Assembly: GCA_900315245.1 (NCBI GenBank)
Contig: OMYJ01000003.1
Span: forward strand, 237,517 to 301,516
Reading direction: 5' to 3'
Origin: an uncultured Bacteroidales bacterium
GTDB lineage: Bacteria > Bacteroidota > Bacteroidia > Bacteroidales > WCHB1-69
DNA length: 64,000 bases
Shown: piece by piece, positions 59,501 to 64,000 of the stretch
Position numbering within the stretch: position 1 is the first letter of the stretch
How the letters are laid out: each line of letters starts with the position of its first letter
Notes under the pieces: generated by a model
The model's input: only the letters and a program-made list of their open reading frames with translations
What the model was told of the DNA's origin: nothing
The model's database searches: none
Position numbers and translations under genes: made by a program

Positions 59501-62500
59501 TCAACCGTGACGGAGATCGTGGAAGAAGTGTTTCCATCGCTCCATTCGTAGGTGATGTTCTCGTTGTTCCAACCGTCGAGGTTAGCATTCAACGTGACAG
59601 GAGTGCCAGGGCACACATGCATTTCAGAAGCACTGATCTGCAGATCACCACCGAATTTAGTGACTTCGATGCTGGCCGTGGCGAAACAATCGGTATTGAC
59701 GTTTGTAGCCGTAACAGTGTAAATACCGGCTTCTGTGGTAGTCAATTCTGAACCATTCGTACCATCACTCCATTTATAGTTATAACTGTAATTGTTTGGA
59801 CCACCCCAGTTACCATAATGATTTGTATTAGCAACAGCATTCAATGTTGCAGTATTACCGGCACAAATCACATTATTACCCGAAATAGTAATCTCAGGGA
59901 TACCAATAACGTGGATGTCAACCTCATCAGAAACAGGAGCAATAGCACAACCACTCACAACAGCCTTAGCAGCGATGTAATGATTTCCCAACTCATTAAA
60001 GTTCGGCTCAATTTCATTGAGGTTCTCACCGGGAACTTCTATACCATCAATATACCAAACGTAAGAAAAACCATCTACAGTTTCATCTGAGACAGTACTC
60101 AGAGCCCTAAAATATCCTAATTGTTGACCCAAACAAATTGAGTCAGCACCATTAATATTATAAACCACAGTATTTACGGTGTCGCCAGCAAGCGCCTTAA
60201 TGGTGATGCTGCTGGTCAAACTACAATTGTTAGAATTGTTCTCGTTAGCACCCTGGGATTGAGCGTAAGCCGTCACCGTGTAGGTAGTGGTGGCATCAAC
60301 CGTGGTGGAAACTGTAGAAGAGGTTCCCAAACCATTGCTCCATTCGTAGGAGATGTTCTCGTTGAACCAACCGTCGAGGTTAGCGTTCAAGACGACAGGA
60401 GTGCCGGGGCAGACGTTCATCTGATCAGCAGTGACCTGCAGGTCGCCACCGAATTGATAGACCGTGAACTCAGCCGTGGCAAAACAACCTTCACTCATTG
60501 TAGCCGTAACTGCATAGACACCAGGGATGGTGGTGGACAGCACGTTACCATTTACAGATGCTGCGGCGGGATCAGGACCAGCCCAAGCGTAAGTGGCTCC
60601 GGTAATTTTGGTAGCCGTCATAGTGGCCGTATCGTTCTGGCAAACCACATTGTCACCAGTGATGGTCAACGGCAGAGCGTCGAACACATGCACTGTATCA
60701 GGTTCAGACTGCACAGAGACGCCACACAACGGGGTGTTTATCATGGCAGCGAAACCATAAGCGCCGGCCATCGGCATGTGGAGAGTGATCTCACCCATGT
60801 GCTCGCCAGGAACTTCAATGCCATTCACATACCAACTATAAATAGGATTGTTCAAATTCCAAGGATATTCACTACCTGTTGTGTCGATGGTAGCTGTGAT
60901 CTGGCCACCAACACAAATGGTATCAGCACTGATAGCGATGTGGATATCGGGGGCTTCCGGGAGATAGCGAATCTCAACGGTTTTGGTTACCGGTTCGTTG
61001 CAATCGCCGTAAGAGACTTCCACTGTTATGGTTCTGTCCTCAGAATCGCCGAAAAGTTGAGAAGGCACAAAGGTGATGCTCGGACCAACGATCGGGTGTT
61101 CATTTGCATCGAAGATTACGTTCTGGCCACGCGTCCAGATAATACGATTGAAACTTGCGTTGGCGGGAATCAGCGTTGCCGTGAGGGTCACCTCGTCATC
61201 CGGGCACACTACGGTGTTGCCGACGATGTCCACATAGAGACCGCCTGCGTCAGGAGTCGGGGTAGGTTCGGGAGTCGGTTCCTCATTGCCTGTTTGAAAA
61301 GTAAAAAACTTCAATTTAGAGGATCCTTCGGGGCAATACTCATGTTGAGTAGCAGTAGAAAGTTGTGGAGCCACAACAATTGCAATATTACCTCCTGTTG
61401 CTGCAACATTTGCCAATACCGTGTTTTCTGATAAAAGCCAATCAAGGGTATATATACCACTTGCATCACCCGGTACCTCTTTTAGAAGTTGCATACCTGT
61501 TTCACCTGTTTCACCAGATACTATTCCTCCAAAAATCAGGAACGTGACACCGGGAATTTGTTCAGAAGGAACAATTTCGATAGCACACTGGCTTGCTTCG
61601 CCTACATTCACTATGATATTATCACCAGTAACCGCCGTTTCATTCTGCAAAACGTTAAGATCAAAGTCGCAGAAGTCGGGGGTCTCACTGGGAGTTCCTT
61701 CCGTGACGGTGAGTGTAATTACTTTTCCGCAAGTTTCATAATAGGTCTCGTTATCATAGATATCAGAGGAGAAAGCAATCACATGCTCACCTTCCGCCAG
61801 CGTGGTTGGGAGAGTTAACGTGATATTTTCAACCCCTTCCCTTACAATCTCTTGATCATAGGAGATTTGTTCATCATCTAAAGTCCAATCTCCGAAATAG
61901 TAGTACGGGGCACTGAACTCAACCGTTAACTGAATCTGGTCGCCAGGTGCAACCTCCAATGCTGCTGTTTGCTCACCGGCAGGGTTTATCAGTTCATCAC
62001 CGTTTTCATCCTTAACGACAATAAGTTCGCAAGGATCAGAGTTATCCACGACTGTAATTTCAAATTCTCCGCCGACTTCACAGAGGCCGTAATTAGCGTT
62101 CAGAGCGTCAAAGCTAATGAAATGATTACCCGCCTCTAAGCCATCAGGAAACAGCATGAGAGACAAAAGTCCTTCACCACCGAAAGTACTCGATGCATCT
62201 CCATACGATACGCTATACATTCCATAAGGATTCCCAGACATCGTAACCTTAAGATTAGCAACATCGTCAGTAGTTACGCTGATTTCCGGAGCAGATTGAA
62301 CTCCTTGCTCCATAATTGTCCAAGATTCTCCGGTAGCAGTATTCTCAATAGTGACATCGGAGAGGTTGCATTGCGCAGGCTCTTCTGGAGCTGTGACTGT
62401 TATATCTACAGATAATAATGGTAGGCATTGGTCACTCCATATGGCATAACTACCAGGGACAGTCTCTTCAGGAATCATGTACTCTAATTCCAAGTCTCCA

Positions 62501-63210
62501 TCGGCATCTATTACCATACCATTTTCTGCGTTGATATTGGTAAGCCACCATGGGTTAAAATTCTCCAAAATAACGTCCGCTTCTGTTGTTGCCAAGGACA
62601 AATGTATCGTTGAACCTGCCTGAGCAGTGAGAGGAGAAGTCACCGGTGCACCTGTCTCATCAAGAATCTGAACAGCATTGCAATCGAATTCATCTTCATC
62701 GTCATTTTCTTCTCCAACGTTAACCGTGACGGAATTGGAAATATAGGTGTCGTTCACACCCGTGAAAGAAACCACAGCGTAGATCGTGTAAACACCTAGA
62801 TCCGATGTGGAAAAGTGCCAATGAAGTAGTTGTGTGGAGGCTTCAATGTCATTAGGATCGCCATTCACCACAAACCATTCGACATGCATGGCAGCATAAA
62901 GTGCTTGCGGGTCTTGGCTACCAAGCCCAGACATCCATTCCGCAAATGCATTCGCGCTCGGGCTTAATTCCAGGTCAAAAACATCCATCGGAAAACCCGA
63001 AGCCCCATTGGCATCTGCATCTACTTTGAGTTCTACCATACCCTCTTTCTGTACCGCGATATCTCGCGTCATGAACGATTGGCTGGGTGTTGGAGAGACC
63101 CAACTGAGCAGCTTTAATTGCGCATCGTTAGGATGCGACGATTCGCTGCGCGCCTGGCAAGTTCCTATATACAGGAACGCCATCAGCAGAAAAATCATAA
63201 ATTTTTTCAT
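50509..63210 (-). CDS. Giant T9SS-secreted surface protein with about 36 Ig-like modules
   Basis: A 4233-residue protein encoded without interruption over 12.7 kb. A signal peptide (about 1-20) precedes an N-terminal region (to about 650) with several looser beta domains and a Pro/Thr/Glu linker (EEPTPEPTPTPDAGG, near 61.25 kb). About 36 modules of 80-95 residues follow. Each has a C-x-GG-x-VTLTA-like start, a central W (often TWYRNG or YQWYK), and usually a second Cys (SGC). This is the C-W-C layout of Ig/PKD-like folds. The C-terminus is a T9SS type A sorting domain (KVYPVPANVRQEITLEL to KFVIVK). No enzyme motif is seen, so adhesion or a surface filament is likely. A promoter lies about 170 bp upstream. 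The OmpA-family gene follows on the same strand. Confidence 0.93.
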   Translation of the reverse strand: MKKFMIFLLMAFLYIGTCQARSESSHPNDAQLKLLSWVSPTPSQSFMTRDIAVQKEGMVELKVDADANGASGFPMDVFDLELSPSANAFAEWMSGLGSQDPQALYAAMHVEWFVVNGDPNDIEASTQLLHWHFSTSDLGVYTIYAVVSFTGVNDTYISNSVTVNVGEENDDEDEFDCNAVQILDETGAPVTSPLTAQAGSTIHLSLATTEADVILENFNPWWLTNINAENGMVIDADGDLELEYMIPEETVPGSYAIWSDQCLPLLSVDITVTAPEEPAQCNLSDVTIENTATGESWTIMEQGVQSAPEISVTTDDVANLKVTMSGNPYGMYSVSYGDASSTFGGEGLLSLMLFPDGLEAGNHFISFDALNANYGLCEVGGEFEITVVDNSDPCELIVVKDENGDELINPAGEQTAALEVAPGDQIQLTVEFSAPYYYFGDWTLDDEQISYDQEIVREGVENITLTLPTTLAEGEHVIAFSSDIYDNETYYETCGKVITLTVTEGTPSETPDFCDFDLNVLQNETAVTGDNIIVNVGEASQCAIEIVPSEQIPGVTFLIFGGIVSGETGETGMQLLKEVPGDASGIYTLDWLLSENTVLANVAATGGNIAIVVAPQLSTATQHEYCPEGSSKLKFFTFQTGNEEPTPEPTPTPDAGGLYVDIVGNTVVCPDDEVTLTATLIPANASFNRIIWTRGQNVIFDANEHPIVGPSITFVPSQLFGDSEDRTITVEVSYGDCNEPVTKTVEIRYLPEAPDIHIAISADTICVGGQITATIDTTGSEYPWNLNNPIYSWYVNGIEVPGEHMGEITLHMPMAGAYGFAAMINTPLCGVSVQSEPDTVHVFDALPLTITGDNVVCQNDTATMTATKITGATYAWAGPDPAAASVNGNVLSTTIPGVYAVTATMSEGCFATAEFTVYQFGGDLQVTADQMNVCPGTPVVLNANLDGWFNENISYEWSNGLGTSSTVSTTVDATTTYTVTAYAQSQGANENNSNNCSLTSSITIKALAGDTVNTVVYNINGADSICLGQQLGYFRALSTVSDETVDGFSYVWYIDGIEVPGENLNEIEPNFNELGNHYIAAKAVVSGCAIAPVSDEVDIHVIGIPEITISGNNVICAGNTATLNAVANTNHYGNWGGPNNYSYNYKWSDGTNGSELTTTEAGIYTVTATNVNTDCFATASIEVTKFGGDLQISASEMHVCPGTPVTLNANLDGWNNENITYEWSDGNTSSTISVTVDATTTYTVTASTENADACQLTSSITIQAAANDTVNTAAPRVDLQTVCVGGQIQLSVADDSYEYIWYKNGVEIPGENQPTINVTPTHSGIYTFAAKAIVPECYTSLVSDTVSVTVIAAPIVNITGTQTTVVNGATSANLTASVLPAGDYTYAWSTGDSDPSISVNEAGVYNVTVTDANQCTAVSMPFQVYPVSDFQITMEGSHFDCMSGNVNVEASINGDNYSSSLIVSWLANGQYIEGQHSYSFSMPAQELYDLIHVTDFDLCIEVADPNNCEHLVVNCFDKHISGDITPHHVIVMNNGTEAGRVCEGAQLDLTVMVQDQDGEVFESSDFNYIWTRNGVVIPGVHGSSFSEQAWIYDSDPVTYVYAAYIDYGNGCISDSVASTEIYVRRNPIVTIDGNPNVCYNGLTQEPNVKLVAWVDGGPDLSATYSWYESGQLRDVPTADYIYEERHDPTYDNPLIFTVEVTNGNGCSTISEPFYVNVYDRPVVNITGDANAICTNGSVELRANLNNYHEPLLVFQWYKNIIDENTLIPGATHEIETFYPTEPTTYLVQVTHLMDYSNAGNCVGQSEFHVGINGIPQVTVTNDLNGANEICEGRSITFNGHTTGGVDGEAVYTWYRNGERILNVEDSLYVDAPLAVDGYPTTYIYSVIVNQGISGCESELTYFDTITVNPNPAIQLVSDPIICSEDGNNVVLTANMDVVPTGVQYRWLEDNAEFLVTDTNSISLHKDFSENPYNFSVQIVNDYGCTGESAISVYVNDAPVVAITATDTMVCEGGQVTLAAALQDWNATGLTYQWFDGDAAIEDATSLSYVVTPAFGEEHQYSIMINQTSSGCQATSKPITVNVVEKPAITSVAEVNMPADRNVCDGYQVNLTANVEGGIQGGEIFTWYRNGVLVEDATQATLSDVVTAMNGETTIYTYSVAVAQAISGCVSEIFTMDSIVVNPNPVLQLVTNPIVCNDEGDNITLTANLNPEMEGATFRWLEDNVEMDPETYTANGNAITLHKDYRYQPYSFSVELVSELGCTAVGEALVYVNEAPVVNIFASDTILCDGGELTLTASLNDWNATDLVYEWYDGENLLDGITLLSNVLTPASGVHHYHARIIQQSSGCVAESNVIDVTVNGAPVIESVGTPQTSICYGGQLTITASPEGGNQEGDTYTWYRNGILMEGATAATIYDTPEIIDNNTQQFVYTAILSRPAPGCTSDAVTSDVVTVYPNPVVVITGDQHVCETDSVFLIANVDTVGMNVGGLHYTWYESGQIRDNMAYNLGDNNFFAEYMYARTEPYRFTVDVWRDDMGAGCISHSEEYLVYVYTQPVVNITATETEICENGQVTLTANLNDYNATDLMYQWFTVGQEMNVLAVDYDEDGSIIYDTVYNEVFNNIPGATTATYTTNLTDTTTLGVMVRQIPSECWATDRITINVNPIPVVTDIKVNFVHDTLPVCNGAEVTLTAAIDAYDAEGAVFTWFRNGELIEGVTGPVFSENVYTDNENVTTYHYSAIVTLPASGCVSAMSADAGVVIVGNSPASVVVSGNTVICNGGETTLYANVVPAQDATYQWFMNNAPMTDSTDNHITVDVAGSYKVIAFFEGCSTESDAVVVTVEQTPQLEVTAVETTFCAGGNTVITAEATGWNNGNVNYNWSNGYQGSAYEFNPEFAGTYTFYVTASQATSGCEAIDSIVINVNELPATPVVLVDNAVVCEGGQVTLTVDNANNDAVYTWYRNGVVITGANNAILTESPVAIDGDLTNYNYTVVAELPMSGCTSLMSVGTPVTVIPTPVVAVSVEGNTTLCENGTTTLHANVTPAGDMYHYQWYKDNVLLEGDTLADYIVSEDARETAYNFSVVVSANPGCNVTAYAPAITFVAQPEVVATISNNFSCEGGTATLNAVVDGGVANVNGLNGYSFQWYRHYTTDPSDVIGTTEAIATTPEFVTPATDAVGYYTYWVTVTSEYGCLSTSAPVSYTVMPDPVVVISRLADLPASVCDGGTTAIRADVIADAFAAERGAIVSYQWYKNGNILVGETNQILNINALAYGVDDVYSVEIIQSGVGCSNFGTAAISTLVTVNPAYTVNITGFGNVCEGGTLTLNAQVNGTIAGDSLSYQWFKIVNGYSTAINGATDAQYSTSDFLLGNSYDYYVVVTSTFSGCSVVSTSVPANVVAAPTVVIQGANTVCEGGDLTLNAFVTGGVEGAAYTYTWEWTGGSNSGSATTNVSTFVPTVPANDAAAPYYFTVTISRADNTGCTATSAAHEVNVTPVPTVTVTADNNFVCQNGEVTFTAHVSPVGSYNYSWVINDHAEAVNANTITTSISNVGTITATVTVSAANASSSCSTTATIAAPVQVVAVPTVNISANHTTMCVGGTSTFTSVVNANGNIPSDFNYQWAINGIDVPGAVSSTFVQSFNAAAVYEVSLRVFQNNDLGCSANSSAPVTVQVAEQPVITLNSEDGLSICEGGSITMTGVVTNYGNTVNGVSNSSIYGALTFNWTSNGVNVPGGVTNNDRNQLTQTLNNVGNYSYQVTVDAAGYNCQPQASNVHVVNVVGDPSWTEVHVYSNNGTDACLGDMVTLAADIQGGVVDAHGSTSGHIQWVVTDASGNTTNVSGGLGGSSYDIPAVAGTYIYTPTFVGNIGNGCQLTNTNDVQVAVTVHELPTATFTSGDGTSICSNDPSASAALVISFTGVAPFTYEVVDGQGNVVAHATTQANTATIYVAPTEQTTYRLTLIQDAYCENTAFDATAMATVYVNSIEFDNTVFESGCDNPGFVTINFNMISGNPTAAFTVVYDNGLQASGNISNNTATFAAPTVPGDYNAVFTVDGCSYDIVVRVLVGDFSFGGSLPIMDQRWNDVVVVNNNPATNGGHVFVSYQWYKNGVAIPGAVYSNYQEKGGLNGFYSVELIEQDANGNMVTYKTCDMYFSSTSTVKVYPVPANVRQEITLELDLTSEELEGAVLDIYSMTGAHVGHVIDLQPITKIEGFKAQGTYFGRILTGTNEIKTVKFVIVK
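53800..58600 (-). repeat. Three-module higher-order repeat inside the giant gene
   Basis: Protein modules here recur in the order A-B-C. A has TWYRNG with a GG-rich lead-in. B starts after PNP and has RWLED or YTWYESG. C has DWNATDLxYxW or a close variant. Six successive rounds can be traced, the middle ones (55-58 kb) most clearly, giving a super-period of roughly 800 bp. Confidence 0.75.
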
Positions 63211-63376
63211 CGTTTTGATTTTAATTATTACTATTGTTTATTTAATTTATTTATATTCAAATCATCAGAAAACGAAACACCAGAACGGGATCCGTTCGTT
63301 CCTTCTCTACTTTTCCTTTCACTGTCTCGAAATCTTACGTAGTCTATCATACACTATACACTTTATAATTAACTTG

Positions 63377-63384
63377 CAAAAATA
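63377..63384 (-). promoter_or_regulatory. Promoter -7 element for the giant surface protein gene
   Basis: On the - strand, TATTTTTG followed by C fits TAnnTTTG. It implies a leader of about 160 nt, long for this window. Confidence 0.6.
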
Positions 63385-63754
63385 CATTTTTTTTCGTTCA
63401 ATATTTCTTTTTTGAAGATTTTTTTTTATTTTTCTTCATTCTTTTAAAAGTCTATTGTAACTCAATAAGTTATACTTTGTTTTTTTTTGAAAGTTACAAA
63501 AATAAAAGATTATTTTTCAGATACCGGTAAGAAAAAGCAGCTGGAAATGGCGTTGTTTGGGGGAAGTTTGGAAGAAAACGTGGAAAATGGCGGTTTGGAT
63601 ATGAACAGATGGACGGGGATTGTTGATAACATCCGGTTGGAGATCATCCAGTAGTAACATTATGTAATTTATTGGTTTTCAGTGATATATCAATATCGTG
63701 CCGAGAATTGAATATTCGGATAGGAATTGTATTGGAGTGCGGGATATTTGATTC

Positions 63755-63797
63755 TGGAGGCGATGAGGCGATGAGGCGATGAGACGATGAGGGCGAT
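63755..63797. repeat. GGCGATGA octamer array
   Basis: Four to five copies of an 8-nt unit, GGCGATGA with GACGATGA variants, next to a 28-bp palindrome. The unit resembles the GATGAAGC octamers at 20989. Confidence 0.85.
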
Positions 63798-63825
63798 GTA
63801 GGGGCGAATAATTATTCGCCCCTAC
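63798..63825. repeat. 28-bp perfect palindrome, GTAGGGGCGAATAA half-site
   Basis: GTAGGGGCGAATAA is followed at once by its exact reverse complement. It is one of three 28-bp palindromes in the window and likely belongs to a dispersed family. A second inverted repeat, ATCCCGG (63853-63859) with CCGGGAT (63876-63882), follows. Confidence 0.92.
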
Positions 63826-63887
63826 GGAAATGCGTGCCCTGGCGGGGCGGGGATCCCGGCCCTCCTAACGTCGGTCCGGGATTTAAA

Positions 63888-63918
63888 ACAAAAAAGCCCT
63901 TCAGGAACCTGAAGGGCT
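63888..63918 (-). terminator. Terminator of the rRNA operon
   Basis: On the - strand, AGCCCTTCAGG pairs with CCTGAAGGGCT around a two-base loop, followed by TTTTTTG. It lies just after the 5S rRNA 3' end. Confidence 0.93.
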
Positions 63919-63925
63919 ATGGTAT

Positions 63926-64000
63926 TGGGCGACGACCTACTCTCCCACCTGTAGGGCAGTACCATCGGCGCGGTCGGGCTTAACTTCTCTGTTCGGAATG
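63926..64000 (-). rRNA. rrf: 5S ribosomal RNA (3' part, cut by window edge)
   Basis: Reading the - strand from the edge, CATTCCGAACAGAGAAGTTA and GCGCCGATGGTACTGC are the conserved 5S core, followed by GTGGGAGAGTAGGTCGTCGCC at the 3' end. About 75 nt are visible; the 5' third and presumably the 23S and 16S genes lie to the right. Confidence 0.95.

Larger units (their letters stand above)
63211..63894. other. Gap between the giant protein gene and the rRNA operon
   Basis: About 680 bp without a supported gene. It holds the promoter and leader of the giant gene, long T/A tracts (63385-63520), an unexplained stretch (63520-63750), then a patch of repeats near 63755-63882. Confidence 0.7.

Noticed and set aside
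51151..61431. Open frames of 170-390 codons opposite the giant surface protein gene
   Set aside because: They repeat with the module period because the antisense of each module stays open. Low-complexity composition and no protein family resemblance.
50509..63210. CRISPR or DNA-level tandem array
   Set aside because: The repeats are protein-coding modules with diverged DNA, not identical short repeats with spacers. No CRISPR array was seen anywhere in the window.

Overview
The window is chromosomal DNA from a Bacteroidetes (Bacteroidota) bacterium, most likely of the order Bacteroidales. Several things point there: TAnnTTTG(C) promoter elements instead of sigma70 -10 boxes; no clear Shine-Dalgarno sequences; the bamD-rpoZ-coaBC-DUF4835-recN block; DUF4837, DUF3467 and OstA-like families; and type IX secretion (T9SS) sorting domains of both type A and type B. 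A tRNA without encoded CCA fits as well. Species cannot be told from the sequence alone.

Layout, left part (0-26 kb, mostly + strand). A truncated anti-sigma-like gene, an ECF sigma factor and a DUF4837 lipoprotein lie on the - strand. They are followed by dprA, a class A penicillin-binding protein, and a long compact cluster: bamD, rpoZ, coaBC, DUF4835, recN, a small barrel protein, xseB, an O-methyltransferase, trmD, an O-antigen-ligase-like protein and an esterase. A - strand T9SS type B CUB protein interrupts the run. Then come tRNA-Pro(CGG), a YwqK-like lipoprotein, an OstA/LptA-like protein, uvrC, a secreted M14 carboxypeptidase with a type A sorting tail, and a DUF4328 membrane protein that ends at a bidirectional terminator.

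Middle part (26-37 kb, mostly - strand): a glycosyltransferase, recJ, dnaA, a sugar-phosphate nucleotidyltransferase, a small lipoprotein (+), pcm, a PurF-like protein without the usual nucleophile cysteine, and a three-gene membrane protein/HTH/CreD group.

Right part (37-64 kb, - strand). The transcription-translation operon secE-nusG-rplK-rplA-rplJ-rplL-rpoB-rpoC is followed by a DUF3467 gene and a terminator. Upstream of it lie an OmpA-family protein and a 12.7 kb gene for a 4233-residue T9SS surface protein made of about 36 Ig-like modules. The window ends inside a 5S rRNA gene, the tail of an rRNA operon that reads leftward.

The most notable features are the giant modular protein, whose central modules follow a three-module higher-order repeat, and a set of intergenic short repeats. 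The repeats are period-7 and period-8 arrays, often starting at stop codons, plus three different 28-bp palindromes. No CRISPR array, prophage, insertion sequence or complete defence system was seen.
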